Notes: generated by a model from the sequence alone, not told the origin. A DNA stretch of 64,000 nt from Nocardioides euryhalodurans (GCF_004564375.1 NZ_CP038267.1:3784501-3848500), one strand, 5' to 3'; numbered from the stretch's first letter, positions 18,189-27,046 are shown. Made by a program: numbers and translations.

Positions 18189-19307
18189 ATGAGCCAGTCC
18201 AGCCGCAAGCCCCGCGTCGCCGTCGTGTTCGGCGGCCGCTCCAGCGAGCACGCCATCTCCTGCGTGACCGCCGGCAGCGTGCTGCGGGCGATCGACCGTG
18301 ACCAGTACGACGTCGTCCCCATCGGCATCGCCACCGACGGCCGGTGGGTGCTCGAGGCCGACGACCCCGAGCGGCTCCAGATCTCCGGCCGACTGCTGCC
18401 GGAGGTCGACGCGGACCGGGCGGCCGTGGTGCTGGCACGGGAGGCGGCCAGCACCGAGCTGGTGGTGCACGAGGCCTCGCAGCCGCCGCAGACCCTCGGC
18501 GAGGTCGACGTCGTCTTCCCGCTGCTCCACGGACCGTGGGGCGAGGACGGGACCCTGCAGGGGATGCTCGAGATGGCCGGCGTGCGCTACGTCGGTGCCG
18601 GCGTGCTGGCCTCCGCGGTCAGCATGGACAAGGCCTACATGAAGGTCGTGCTGCGCGACGCCGGCCTGCCGCTGATGCCGTCGGTCACGATCAGTCGTCG
18701 TGACTGGGCCGCCGACCCGCAGGCCTGCCGCGAGCGCGCGGCGGAGCTCGGCTACCCGCTCTTCGTGAAGCCGGCGCGGGGCGGCTCCTCGATCGGTATC
18801 TCCAAGGCCCACGCTCCCGACGAGCTCGACGACTGCATCGCCGAGGCGCACCGGCACGACAGCAAGGCGCTGGTCGAGGTCTCCGCCGAGGGCGGCCGCG
18901 AGGTCGAGTGCGGGGTGCTCCAGGCGCTCGACGGCACGCCGGAGACCAGCGTCCCCGCGGAGATCAAGATCGGCGGCGACCACGAGTTCTACGACTTCGC
19001 CGCCAAGTACCTCCCGGAGGAGCACACCGAGCTCGACGTCCCCGCGGACCTCCCCGAGCACCTCTCGGCCCAGCTCCGTGAGCACGCCGCGCGCGCCTTC
19101 GAGGCCGTGGGCTGCGAGGGGCTGGCGCGGGTGGACTTCTTCGTGATGCCCGACGACTCGCTGGTCCTCAACGAGATCAACACGATGCCCGGCTTCACGC
19201 CGACGTCGATGTTCCCGCGGATGTGGGCCGCCACCGGCATGGAGTACGCCGAGGTCGTCGACCGCCTGATCCAGCTGGCCCTGACCCGGGACACCGGCCT
19301 GCGCTGA
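18189..19307 (+). CDS. ddl: D-alanine--D-alanine ligase
   Basis: 372 residues of the ATP-grasp family. It shows VVFGGRSSEHAISCVTAGSV at residues 12-31, LLHGPWGEDGTLQG near 110, the nucleotide loop PARGGSSIGISKA, and NEINTMPGFTPTSMFPRM near 325 with metal-binding residues. It joins two D-alanines for peptidoglycan precursors. No Shine-Dalgarno sequence precedes ATG 18189, which instead has TAGGGT 8 nt upstream. ddl is usually next to gpsA in actinobacteria; here it is about 2.3 kb away. Confidence 0.97.
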   Translation: MSQSSRKPRVAVVFGGRSSEHAISCVTAGSVLRAIDRDQYDVVPIGIATDGRWVLEADDPERLQISGRLLPEVDADRAAVVLAREAASTELVVHEASQPPQTLGEVDVVFPLLHGPWGEDGTLQGMLEMAGVRYVGAGVLASAVSMDKAYMKVVLRDAGLPLMPSVTISRRDWAADPQACRERAAELGYPLFVKPARGGSSIGISKAHAPDELDDCIAEAHRHDSKALVEVSAEGGREVECGVLQALDGTPETSVPAEIKIGGDHEFYDFAAKYLPEEHTELDVPADLPEHLSAQLREHAARAFEAVGCEGLARVDFFVMPDDSLVLNEINTMPGFTPTSMFPRMWAATGMEYAEVVDRLIQLALTRDTGLR

Positions 19308-19321
19308 GTCCCGGCCGTCGG

Positions 19322-19561
19322 TCAGGAGTAGCGGTGGCTCTTCGCCGCGTGGCCCTTCTCGCGCGTGCAGGTCCGGCCGCTCATGTTGCGGTGACCGCAC
19401 AGCTCGTCCGCGGACGAGTCCGTGGTGGCGGCGGTCGGGCGCTCCGGCTCTGCGGCCTGCGGCTGGACCGGGCGTCGGGGCGGCGCGGGCTGTGCACCCC
19501 GGGCCACGTGGCGCTCGTAGCGGGCTTCGCGCAGGGCACGCAGGTCGTCCATCTTGCTCAT
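19322..19561 (-). CDS. Small conserved-looking protein with Cys/His C-terminus
   Basis: 79 residues: a charged N-terminus (SKMDDLRALREARYERHVARG), a Pro-rich linker and a C-terminus CGHRNMSGRTCTREKGHAAKSHRY with two Cys and several His that could bind zinc. I do not recognise a named family. The start is ATG 19561; TAGGAT on the minus strand at 19580-19585 would give a leader of about 12 nt. It converges on ddl with 14 bp between stop codons. Confidence 0.65.
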   Translation of the reverse strand: MSKMDDLRALREARYERHVARGAQPAPPRRPVQPQAAEPERPTAATTDSSADELCGHRNMSGRTCTREKGHAAKSHRYS

Positions 19562-19626
19562 CGGCTCGTCACCCGGCCGATCCTATGCGTCCGGGCCGAC
19601 AGTTCCCCGGAGCCGCACGGGCGCTG

Positions 19627-19632
19627 GATACT
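19627..19632 (+). promoter_or_regulatory. -10-like hexamer of the DUF5995 gene
   Basis: GATACT ends 7 nt before ATG 19640, with no Shine-Dalgarno sequence, so a leaderless message is predicted. Confidence 0.45.
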
Positions 19633-19639
19633 CGGATCC

Positions 19640-20323
19640 ATGAGCCAGCCTGCGACCGTCGACGAGGTCCTGACCCGGATGCGCGAGATCGACGCCGGCC
19701 TGTCGCCCGACGACGGTGTGGCCGTCTTCAACCGGATGTACCTCACGGTCACCGAGCGCATCGGCGCCATCCTCGAACCCGGGGCGGGATCGACGACCTT
19801 CCGGGACGCCGAGACGATGGCCGAGCTGGACGTCCGTTTCGCCAACCTCTGGTTGACCGCCCACGACGCGGACGCCGCCGGGCGGCCGGTCCCGTCAGCC
19901 TGGCGACCGCTCTTCGAGGGGCGCGCCGGTGGGCGGCTCCCCGTCCAGTACGCCGTCGCCGGGATGAACAGCCACATCGAGCACGACCTGCCCCTCGCCG
20001 TCGTGGACACCTGCGCCGCCCGCGGCCTCGAGCCCGAGGACGTGCACGCCGACTACGAGGCCGTCAACGACGTGCTCGCCCAGGTCGAGTCCGGCGTCCG
20101 GCGGTCCTTCCTGTCCTCGGTGGGACGCACGGTGGACGACCGGATCGGCCCGGTGGTCCACCTCGTCAGCTCCTGGAACATCGACAAGGCCCGCGACCTG
20201 TCGTGGGTGACGGTGCAGACGCTGTGGGCGCTGCGTCGGACCCGGTTGCTGCGCGACCGGGTGCTCGAGAGCCTCGGCGACACGGTCGGGATGACCTCGA
20301 GGGTGCTGCTCACCCCCTGCTGA
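19640..20323 (+). CDS. DUF5995 family protein
   Basis: 227 residues, predicted soluble and mainly helical. VFNRMYLTVTERIGA, DVRFANLWLTAHD, and the His-containing AGMNSHIEHDLPLAVVDTC are the conserved blocks of this actinobacterial family, whose function is unknown. The NSHIEHDL segment with adjacent Asp and His suggests a metal or catalytic site, but this is inference. It is a single gene with a predicted leaderless start, convergent with the DUF3515 gene. Confidence 0.8.
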   Translation: MSQPATVDEVLTRMREIDAGLSPDDGVAVFNRMYLTVTERIGAILEPGAGSTTFRDAETMAELDVRFANLWLTAHDADAAGRPVPSAWRPLFEGRAGGRLPVQYAVAGMNSHIEHDLPLAVVDTCAARGLEPEDVHADYEAVNDVLAQVESGVRRSFLSSVGRTVDDRIGPVVHLVSSWNIDKARDLSWVTVQTLWALRRTRLLRDRVLESLGDTVGMTSRVLLTPC

Positions 20324-20339
20324 CCGGGGCCCACGCGGT

Positions 20340-20843
20340 TCACAGGCAGGGGCGGACCAGCTCGGTGTGCTCCTCCACCGCGCCGGCCACGCCTGCCAGG
20401 GCGGCAGCCACCCCCTCGGGGCGCTGCTCGGCCGGGACGCTCACCTGCACCCGCGGCCGGTGGCCGACCGCGGTGAGCGTCGCGTCGAGCGACTCGTCCT
20501 CGAGGGCGGCGTCGGGCACGAACCAGCCGATGCCGTTGACCTCCTGGCAGACCGCCGTACGGGTGATGCCCCCGGGCTCGTCGACCCCGCAGGTGAGGAC
20601 GATCGCGGGCTCGCCCCAGGCGGCCCCGAGGGCGTCGGCCGGGGTGACCTCGACCCGCTCGCGGTCGCCGAGCGCGTCGGGGAGGTCGTCGACGAGCGCG
20701 CGGCAGGCGCGGGAGTCGGCCTCGTCGAGGTCCGGCCCGGTGATCGCCACCGGGTCGGTGCCGCAGCCGGCCACCGCGGCGGTGAGCGCGACGCACAGCA
20801 CGACGCCCCGGGACCTGGTGGTCCCGGGGCGTCGACGGAGCAC
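20340..20843 (-). CDS. DUF3515 family lipoprotein
   Basis: 167 residues. Residues 1-26 are a lipoprotein signal peptide with the lipobox AVAGC; C27 is the predicted lipidated residue. The mature part has DSRACRALVDDLPDALG, WGEPAIVLTCGV and GWFVPDAALEDESL, the blocks of DUF3515, an actinobacterial envelope protein family of unknown role usually found near ddl and thiL, as here. GTG 20843 gives the signal peptide directly. Confidence 0.85.
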   Translation of the reverse strand: MLRRRPGTTRSRGVVLCVALTAAVAGCGTDPVAITGPDLDEADSRACRALVDDLPDALGDRERVEVTPADALGAAWGEPAIVLTCGVDEPGGITRTAVCQEVNGIGWFVPDAALEDESLDATLTAVGHRPRVQVSVPAEQRPEGVAAALAGVAGAVEEHTELVRPCL

Positions 20844-20851
20844 GGGCCCGG

Positions 20852-21088
20852 TCAGATGTGCACCACCGGGCAGGTGAGCGTGCGGGTGATGCCGTCGAGG
20901 TTCTGGACCTTCGAGACCACCAGCTTGCCGAGCTCGTCGACGTTGCGGGCCTCGGCACGCACGATCACGTCGTAGGGTCCGGTGACGTCCTCGGCGAGCG
21001 TGACGCCCTTGACCTGCGCGATCTCTCGGGCGACCTCGGCGGCCTTGCCGACGTCGGTCTGGATCAGGATGTACGCCTGGACGACCAT
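20852..21088 (-). CDS. Stand-alone Lrp/AsnC-type ligand-binding (RAM) domain
   Basis: 78 residues, all accounted for by the ferredoxin-like effector domain of Lrp/AsnC regulators (VQAYILIQTDVGKAAEVAREIAQ, GPYDVIVRAEARNVDELGKLVVSKVQ). There is no DNA-binding helix-turn-helix. Such stand-alone domains bind amino acids and may modulate other proteins. AGGAGTTGCG precedes ATG 21088. It is divergent from thiL; TAGGTT on the minus strand (21125-21130) is a likely -10. Confidence 0.88.
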   Translation of the reverse strand: MVVQAYILIQTDVGKAAEVAREIAQVKGVTLAEDVTGPYDVIVRAEARNVDELGKLVVSKVQNLDGITRTLTCPVVHI

Positions 21089-21133
21089 CGCAACTCCTCG
21101 TCTGCTGCTGACTGTGACGCGGTCAACCTATCG

Positions 21134-21172
21134 TGCCGCTCGCGGGTGCCGATAGGTGCCCGCAGAGCGGCA
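21134..21172. promoter_or_regulatory. Interrupted palindrome between the Lrp-type gene and thiL
   Basis: TGCCGCT (21134-21140) pairs with AGCGGCA (21166-21172), and GCGGG (21142-21146) with CCCGC (21159-21163), around a short loop. It may be an operator or leader hairpin for the divergent pair. It bears no resemblance to a TPP riboswitch. Confidence 0.35.
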
Positions 21173-21189
21173 TCTGGTGGGATGTCGGC

Positions 21190-22140
21190 ATGGCACTTCC
21201 CCCCGATGCGACCGTGTCCGACGTGGGCGAGTTCGGGCTGATCTCGGAGCTCACGAGCCTCTTCGAGCAGGGCGAGCAGGTGCTCGTCGGCCCGGGCGAC
21301 GACGCGGCCGTGCTGCGGGTCCGCAACGGGCACGTCGTGGTCTCCACCGACCTGATGGTCGAGGGCCGGCACTTCCGGCGCGACTGGGCCACCGCGGAGG
21401 ACGTCGGCCACCGCGCCGCCGCCCAGAACCTCTCCGACATCAACGCGATGGGCGGCCGGGCCACCTCGCTGACCATCGGCCTGGCCGCTCCCGCTGACCT
21501 GCCGGTCCAGTGGGCGCTCGACTTCGCGCGCGGGTTCGCAGCGGAGTGCGCCGAGGTGGGCGCCACGGTCGTCGGCGGCGACCTCACCCGCGCCGACCAG
21601 GTCGTCATCGCGGTGACCGTGCTCGGCGGCTGCACCGTCTCGCCGGTGCTGCGCAGCGGTGCCGGCGCCGGTGACGTCCTCGCGCTGACCGGCCGCCAAG
21701 GCTGGGCCGCTGGCGGGCTGGCCGTCCTCGGCCGGGGGTTCCGCTCGCCACGGGTGCTGGTGGAGGCCTACCGGCGCCCCGAGCCGCCGTACGCCGCCGG
21801 GCCGGTCGCCGCCGAGGCCGGGGCCACCTCGATGATCGACGTGTCCGACGGGCTGCTCGCCGAGGCGCGCCACCTGGCCGAGGCGAGCGGCGTCGCGATC
21901 GACGTGCGCCGGGACGCCTTCGAGGTCCCGGAGCCGCTGGTCGCGGTGGGTTCGGCCCTCGGGGCCGACCCGCTCGGCTTCATCCTCGGCGGCGGGGACG
22001 ACCACGCGCTGCTCGCCACCTTCCCCGACACCACGTCGGTGCCCGAGGGCTGGCAGGTCGTCGGTGAGGTCCTGGAGGGGAGCGGGGTCACCGTCGACGG
22101 CGCGGGGTACGACGGTCCGACGGGGTGGACGCACTTCTGA
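21190..22140 (+). CDS. thiL: Thiamine-monophosphate kinase
   Basis: 316 residues. GPGDDAAVLRV near residue 36 and VVSTDLMVEGRHF near 52 carry the Mg-binding Asp residues of the PurM/ThiL fold, with NLSDINAMGG, GGDLTRADQ, MIDVSDGLLAEARHL and LGGGDDHALLATFP later in the chain. It phosphorylates thiamine monophosphate to the pyrophosphate. ATG 21190 fits the alignment with other ThiL proteins; TGGGAT ends 6 nt upstream. A strong terminator follows the gene. Confidence 0.95.
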   Translation: MALPPDATVSDVGEFGLISELTSLFEQGEQVLVGPGDDAAVLRVRNGHVVVSTDLMVEGRHFRRDWATAEDVGHRAAAQNLSDINAMGGRATSLTIGLAAPADLPVQWALDFARGFAAECAEVGATVVGGDLTRADQVVIAVTVLGGCTVSPVLRSGAGAGDVLALTGRQGWAAGGLAVLGRGFRSPRVLVEAYRRPEPPYAAGPVAAEAGATSMIDVSDGLLAEARHLAEASGVAIDVRRDAFEVPEPLVAVGSALGADPLGFILGGGDDHALLATFPDTTSVPEGWQVVGEVLEGSGVTVDGAGYDGPTGWTHF

Positions 22141-22144
22141 ACGA

Positions 22145-22178
22145 CGAAGGCCGCCACCCGGTCGGGTGGCGGCCTTCG
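22145..22178. terminator. Strong terminator between thiL and rpmB
   Basis: Perfect 15-bp arms CGAAGGCCGCCACCC (22145-22159) and GGGTGGCGGCCTTCG (22164-22178) with a GGTC tetraloop lie between convergent genes. In the thiL direction TTG follows the hairpin. Confidence 0.88.
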
Positions 22179-22197
22179 GCTTGTCAGGGGTCTGCGG

Positions 22198-22383
22198 TCA
22201 GCGGGTGACCTTGCCGGCCTTCAGGCAGCTGGTGCAGACGTTGAGGCGCTTCGGGGTGCCGTTGACCGTGGCGCGGACCCGCTGGATGTTGGGGTCGAAG
22301 CGACGCTTGGTGATCTTGCGAGACCACGGACGGTTGTTGCCGAAGCCGGGCTTCTTGGCGCAGATGTCACAGACGGCAGCCAC
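22198..22383 (-). CDS. rpmB: 50S ribosomal protein L28
   Basis: 61 residues. It has the zinc-binding (C+) form of bL28: CDICAKKPGFGNN at the start and CTSCLKAGKVTR at the end. Actinobacteria often also encode a zinc-free paralogue under Zur control; none is in the window. GTG 22383 follows AGGAG at 5 nt. TACGCT on the minus strand at 22447-22452 is a possible -10. It is single and divergent from the DAK2 gene. Confidence 0.97.
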   Translation of the reverse strand: MAAVCDICAKKPGFGNNRPWSRKITKRRFDPNIQRVRATVNGTPKRLNVCTSCLKAGKVTR

Positions 22384-22494
22384 CGGAACTCCTGGGAAGT
22401 CGAGATTGTTTCGGAACACGGGCCCGACCGAGCGGGCAACCGGAAAAGCGTATCCGATGGGTGTCCGGGCGAGCGAATCGTCGTGGACAGCCAC

Positions 22495-22500
22495 TACGGT
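22495..22500 (+). promoter_or_regulatory. -10 hexamer of the fakA-recG unit
   Basis: TACGGT, with transcription expected near 22507 and a leader of about 42 nt to ATG 22549. No convincing -35 is visible. Confidence 0.4.
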
Positions 22501-22548
22501 AGGGCCGCATTCCCGGGGGTCATCCTCCCACGACGACGAGGCAGGCAG

Positions 22549-24189
22549 ATGTTGGCACCGACCGGCGGCACCATCACGCTGGAGACGGTCCTCCGCTTCG
22601 TCGACATCGCGACCGACGCCCTCGCCGGTGCCCGTGAGGAGATCGACGCACTCAACGTCTTCCCGGTGCCCGACGGCGACACCGGCACCAACATGTTCCT
22701 CACGGTCTCCGCCGCGCGTGACGCGATCCGGGAGGCGACCGGAGGCGACCCCGGGGCCGACCTCGCGTCCGGGCTGGCCGCGATGTCCCGCGGCGCCCTG
22801 CTCGGAGCCCGCGGCAACTCCGGGGTGATCCTGAGCCAGATGCTCGGCGCCATCGCCGGACGGATGACCCGTGCCGGAGCCGAGGAGCGCAACGCCGTCG
22901 TGGTCGCGGAGGCGCTGCGCGAGGCGACCGACGCCAGCTACGCCGCGGTGGGGGAGCCCGTCGAGGGCACCATGCTCACGGTCGCCGCAGCCGCCACGGC
23001 GGCAGCCCTCGAGGTCGCCGGACGTCCCGATGCCCGGGCCCGCGACGTCTTCACGGCCGCCGCCGGCGCGGCGCGCGAGGCGCTGGCCCGGACCCCCGAG
23101 CAGCTCCCGGCGCTGCGCGACGCCGGCGTCGTCGACGCCGGGGGACGGGGCGTCAGCGTGATCCTCGACGCCGCCGAGACGGTGCTGACCGGCCGCCGCC
23201 CCACGCCCGTGACCGTTCCCGCCCGCGGACACACGATCCCGGTCCCCGTTCCGGCCGACGACCTGACGCCGGGTGGCCCCGCCTACGAGGTGATGTACCT
23301 CCTCGACGCCGACGACGACCGCATCCCGGCGCTGAGGGAGTCCCTCGCCGGGCTCGGCGACTCCCTGGTGGTGGTCGGCGGCGAGGGCCTCTGGAACGTC
23401 CACGTCCACGTCGACGACGTGGGCGCGGCCGTCGAGGCCGGCATCGAGGCGGGCCGGCCCCACCGGGTCCGGGTGACCCACTTCGCGGAGCAGGTCGCCG
23501 CCGGCCGACGTACGCCGGAGCGGACCGGCCGGCGGATCGTCGCCGTCGCCGCGGGGCCGGGCCTCGAGGCGCTGTTCGGGGAGGCCGGGGCCGAGGTCGT
23601 CGCCGGTGGGCCGGGGCGCCGGCCGAGCACGCAGCAGATCCTCGACGCGATCCTCGCCACCGGTGCGGGCGAGGTGGTGGTGCTGCCCAACGACGGCGAC
23701 TCGGTCCGTGTCGCCCGGATCGCGGCCCAGACCGCCGAGCACGACGCCGGCGTGCGGACCGCGGTGATCCCGACCGAGGCCCAGGTGCAGGGCCTGGCGG
23801 CGCTGGCGGTCCACGAACCCGGCCGCAGCTTCGACCAGGACGTCCTCGAGATGACCGCGACCGCACGGCACGCCCGCCACGGTGCCGTCACCATCGCCGC
23901 CCGGCAGGCGATCACCATGGCGGGGCCGTGCGAGCCCGGCGACGTGCTCGGGGTCGTCGCCGGCGACTTCGCCGTCGTCGGCGACGACCTGCGGGCCGTG
24001 GCCGTCGACGTCCTGGAGCGGCTGCTCGCGGGTGGCGGCGAGCTGGTGACCATCGTGCGGGGTGCCGCCGAGCAGGAGGGGCTCGCCGACCACTGCGCGG
24101 CGTACGTCGAGGAACGTCATCCCCACGTCGACGTCGTCCTGTACGACGGCGGGCAGGAGCGCTACCCGCTGCTGGTGGCGGTCGAGTGA
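22549..24189 (+). CDS. DAK2 domain protein, FakA-like fatty acid kinase subunit
   Basis: 546 residues, the length of YloV/FakA proteins. The N-terminal DAK2 domain has NVFPVPDGDTGTNMFLTV near residue 37, whose Asp residues bind Mg-ATP, and SRGALLGARGNSGVILSQM near 80. A middle domain and a C-terminal DegV-related domain follow (ALFGEAGAEVVAGGPGRRPS, ILATGAGEVVVLPND). FakA phosphorylates a fatty acid presented by a separate FakB carrier; no FakB gene is here. It is coupled to recG by a GTGA overlap, a common order (DAK2-recG-rsmD-coaD). Confidence 0.92.
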   Translation: MLAPTGGTITLETVLRFVDIATDALAGAREEIDALNVFPVPDGDTGTNMFLTVSAARDAIREATGGDPGADLASGLAAMSRGALLGARGNSGVILSQMLGAIAGRMTRAGAEERNAVVVAEALREATDASYAAVGEPVEGTMLTVAAAATAAALEVAGRPDARARDVFTAAAGAAREALARTPEQLPALRDAGVVDAGGRGVSVILDAAETVLTGRRPTPVTVPARGHTIPVPVPADDLTPGGPAYEVMYLLDADDDRIPALRESLAGLGDSLVVVGGEGLWNVHVHVDDVGAAVEAGIEAGRPHRVRVTHFAEQVAAGRRTPERTGRRIVAVAAGPGLEALFGEAGAEVVAGGPGRRPSTQQILDAILATGAGEVVVLPNDGDSVRVARIAAQTAEHDAGVRTAVIPTEAQVQGLAALAVHEPGRSFDQDVLEMTATARHARHGAVTIAARQAITMAGPCEPGDVLGVVAGDFAVVGDDLRAVAVDVLERLLAGGGELVTIVRGAAEQEGLADHCAAYVEERHPHVDVVLYDGGQERYPLLVAVE

Positions 24190-26402
24190 TCACCGTCGAC
24201 AGCCCGGTCGCGAGCGTCTTCGGCCGGGCCCACAAGAAGCGCCAGCTGGTCCGCGAGGGGCTCGGCATGGAGACCGTCGGCGACCTGCTCTTCCACTTCC
24301 CCCGGCGCTATGTCAAGACCAACGAGCTCAGCGAGGTCGCCGAGCCCGTCGAGGGCGAGTCGCTCTCCGTGGTCGGCCGGATCACCTCGAGCGACGTGAA
24401 GACCTTCCAGGACCGCCGCACCCGCCGCCGCAGCTTCCGGCTCGAGGTGCGCGTGACCACCAACGGCCCCGACTTCTCCCTCTCCTTCTTCCTCCCCTAC
24501 CAGGGCCAGGCCGAGTCGGAGCAGGCCCGGATGGCGCCCGGGAAGTTCGGCATGTTCACCGGCAAGGCCAAGCGGTTCGGCGGGCGGTGGCAGATCGCGC
24601 AGCCCCACTCGGTCGTCTTCGACGAGGAGGGAGAGGGTGGGCTCGCGGCGAGCATGAAGGGACTGCTGCCGATCTACCCGGTCACCGCGAAGCTCTACTC
24701 CTGGGACGTCCAGAAGGTCGTGCAGGCGGCGCTCGACATGGTCGAGGACGTCCCCGACGTGCTGCCGGCCGACCTTCGTGAGTCCCACCACCTGCTCGAC
24801 GTCACGACCGCCCTGCGCTGGATCCACGGCCCCGACGACTACGCGCAGGTCGGCGCGGCCCAGAAGCGCTTCCGGTTCGAGGAGGCGCTGGTCACCCAGC
24901 TGGTGCTCGCCCGGCGCCGCGCGGAGCAGCGCGCCCTCGGTGCTCGCGCCCGGACCGGCGGCGGCCACCTGCTCGAGGCCTTCGACGCCAGGCTTCCCTT
25001 CGAGCTCACCCGCGGCCAGCAGGAGGTCGGCGAGCAGCTCGAGCAGGACCTCGCCGAGCCGCACCCGATGAACCGCCTGCTCCAGGGGGAGGTCGGCTCC
25101 GGCAAGACGCTCGTGGCGCTGCGGGCCATGCTGCGCGTGGTCGACAGCGGTGCCCAGGCCGCGCTGCTGGCGCCGACCGAGGTGCTGGCCCAGCAGCACC
25201 ACCGCTCCATCGGCGCCATGCTCGGTGACCTCGCGACCGGCGGCATGCTGGGCGGGGCCTCCGACGCGACGACGATCGCGCTGCTGACGGGCTCGATGAC
25301 CAAGGCGCAGCGCCAGGAGGCGATGCTGCGGATCACGACGGGGGAGGCCGGCGTCGTGATCGGCACCCACGCGCTGCTCGAGGGAGGTGTCGAGTTCGCC
25401 GACCTGGGGCTCGTGGTGGTCGACGAGCAGCACCGCTTCGGCGTCGAGCAGCGGGCCGCGCTCACCGACAAGGCAGGCACGCCGCCCCACGTGCTGGTCA
25501 TGACCGCCACCCCGATCCCGCGCACCGTCGCGATGACGGTCTTCGGCGACCTCGAGACCTCGGTGCTCTCCGAGCTGCCCGCCGGCCGGGCACCCATCCA
25601 GAGCAGCGTGGTCCCGCTCGCCGAGCAGCCCCACTGGCTGGACCGGGTGTGGGAGCGGGTGCGCGAGGAGGTCGCCGCCGGCCACCAGGCGTACGTCGTC
25701 TGCCCGCGGATCACCGGCGACGTGCAGGAGCAGGGGGAGAGCGACCAGCTCGACCTCGACGAGGACGGCGAGCCGGTCCCGGCCAAGGCCGCGCTGACCG
25801 CGGTCGAGGAGCTCCACGCCGAGCTCGCCGCCGGACCGCTGGCCGACCTGCGGGTCGCGGTGCTCCACGGTCGGATGCCCGCGGACGAGAAGGACCGCAC
25901 CATGCGCTCGTTCGCCGCCGGCGAGATCGACGTCCTCGTCTCCACCACGGTGATCGAGGTGGGGGTCGACGTGGCCAACGCCACCACGATGGTGCTCATG
26001 GACGCCGACCGGTTCGGTGTCTCCCAGCTCCACCAGCTGCGCGGCCGCGTCGGCCGGGGCGGGCTCCCGGGACTGTGCCTGCTGGTGAGCCGCGCCGAGA
26101 CCGGAAGCCCCGCCCGCGACCGGCTGGAGGCCGTCGCCGCGACGACCGACGGCTTCGAGCTCAGCCGGGTCGACCTCGAGCAGCGCCGTGAGGGCGACGT
26201 CCTGGGCCGGTCGCAGAGCGGCTTCCGGTCCAGCCTGCGGACACTGCGGGTGCTGCGCGACGAGAAGACCATCGTCGCCGCACGAGAGGCGGCGGAGGCC
26301 TTGCTGGAGACCGATCCGACGCTCTCGGCCGCGCCCGGGCTGGCGGCGGCAGTGGCAGACCTCGAGCATTCGCGGCACTCTGACTTCATGGAGAAGGCAT
26401 GA
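24186..26402 (+). CDS. recG: ATP-dependent DNA helicase RecG
   Basis: 738 residues. The order is an N-terminal wedge (OB) domain to about 170, then helicase motifs: GEVGSGKT near residue 300, APTEVLAQQH, DEQHRFGVEQR (motif II) near 411, MTATPIPRT, STTVIEVGVDV, and QLRGRVGRG. It remodels stalled forks and branched DNA. GTG 24186 overlaps the stop of the upstream gene. An acidic insert (QEQGESDQLDLDEDGEPVPAK) in the second RecA-like domain is typical of actinobacterial RecG. Confidence 0.97.
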   Translation: MITVDSPVASVFGRAHKKRQLVREGLGMETVGDLLFHFPRRYVKTNELSEVAEPVEGESLSVVGRITSSDVKTFQDRRTRRRSFRLEVRVTTNGPDFSLSFFLPYQGQAESEQARMAPGKFGMFTGKAKRFGGRWQIAQPHSVVFDEEGEGGLAASMKGLLPIYPVTAKLYSWDVQKVVQAALDMVEDVPDVLPADLRESHHLLDVTTALRWIHGPDDYAQVGAAQKRFRFEEALVTQLVLARRRAEQRALGARARTGGGHLLEAFDARLPFELTRGQQEVGEQLEQDLAEPHPMNRLLQGEVGSGKTLVALRAMLRVVDSGAQAALLAPTEVLAQQHHRSIGAMLGDLATGGMLGGASDATTIALLTGSMTKAQRQEAMLRITTGEAGVVIGTHALLEGGVEFADLGLVVVDEQHRFGVEQRAALTDKAGTPPHVLVMTATPIPRTVAMTVFGDLETSVLSELPAGRAPIQSSVVPLAEQPHWLDRVWERVREEVAAGHQAYVVCPRITGDVQEQGESDQLDLDEDGEPVPAKAALTAVEELHAELAAGPLADLRVAVLHGRMPADEKDRTMRSFAAGEIDVLVSTTVIEVGVDVANATTMVLMDADRFGVSQLHQLRGRVGRGGLPGLCLLVSRAETGSPARDRLEAVAATTDGFELSRVDLEQRREGDVLGRSQSGFRSSLRTLRVLRDEKTIVAAREAAEALLETDPTLSAAPGLAAAVADLEHSRHSDFMEKA

Positions 26403-26439
26403 ACCACCCCCCGGTGAACGTCCCGGGACGTGCCGCCCC

Positions 26440-27030
26440 ATGACACGCATCATCGGGGGACGGGCCGGAGGCCGGCGACTGCAGACGCAGCGGGGCTCCC
26501 ACACCCGACCCACGAGCGACCGGGTGCGCGAGGCCTTGTTCTCGACGATCGAGTCGTGGTGCGGCTCGCTGTCCGGCCTGCGCTTCCTCGACCTCTACGC
26601 CGGCTCGGGAGCGGTCGGCTTCGAGGCGTGGTCCCGCGGGGCCGGCGTGGTGACGCTCGTCGAGCAGGACCGTCGCTCCTCGGCCGTCATCCGCGACAAC
26701 GCGCGCACGCTCGGGTTCCCGGCGGCCAACGTGGTCACCGCCAGTGTCGCGTCGGCGCTGCGCCGCGCGCCGGTGGCTCCCTACGACCTGGTGTTCCTCG
26801 ACCCGCCGTACCCCCACGACACCGAGAGCGTCGAGCAGGACCTGCAGTCGCTCGTCGACCACGGCTGGCTGGTGCCCGGGGCGCTGGTGGCGCTGGAGCG
26901 GTCCTCGCGCAGCACCGTCCCCCGGTTCCCCGGGGGCTTCGGGGAGGTCCGCGAGAAGCGTTACGGCGAGACGACGCTCTGGTACGGTCACGCCGCCTCG
27001 TCCCGTGACGCCGACGCGGCGTCCGACTGA
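26440..27030 (+). CDS. rsmD: 16S rRNA (guanine(966)-N(2))-methyltransferase
   Basis: 196 residues. TRIIGGRAGGRRLQ at the N-terminus, RFLDLYAGSGAVGFEAWSRGA for SAM binding, and the catalytic DPPY at residues 121-124 define RsmD, which methylates G966 of 16S rRNA. It sits 37 nt after recG and 16 nt before coaD, in the conserved rsmD-coaD pair. Confidence 0.96.
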   Translation: MTRIIGGRAGGRRLQTQRGSHTRPTSDRVREALFSTIESWCGSLSGLRFLDLYAGSGAVGFEAWSRGAGVVTLVEQDRRSSAVIRDNARTLGFPAANVVTASVASALRRAPVAPYDLVFLDPPYPHDTESVEQDLQSLVDHGWLVPGALVALERSSRSTVPRFPGGFGEVREKRYGETTLWYGHAASSRDADAASD

Positions 27031-27046
27031 AGCCCGAGGAGGATCC

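Noticed and set aside
21134..21189. TPP riboswitch before thiL
   Set aside because: The hairpin lacks the conserved TPP aptamer sequences, and the leader is too short.
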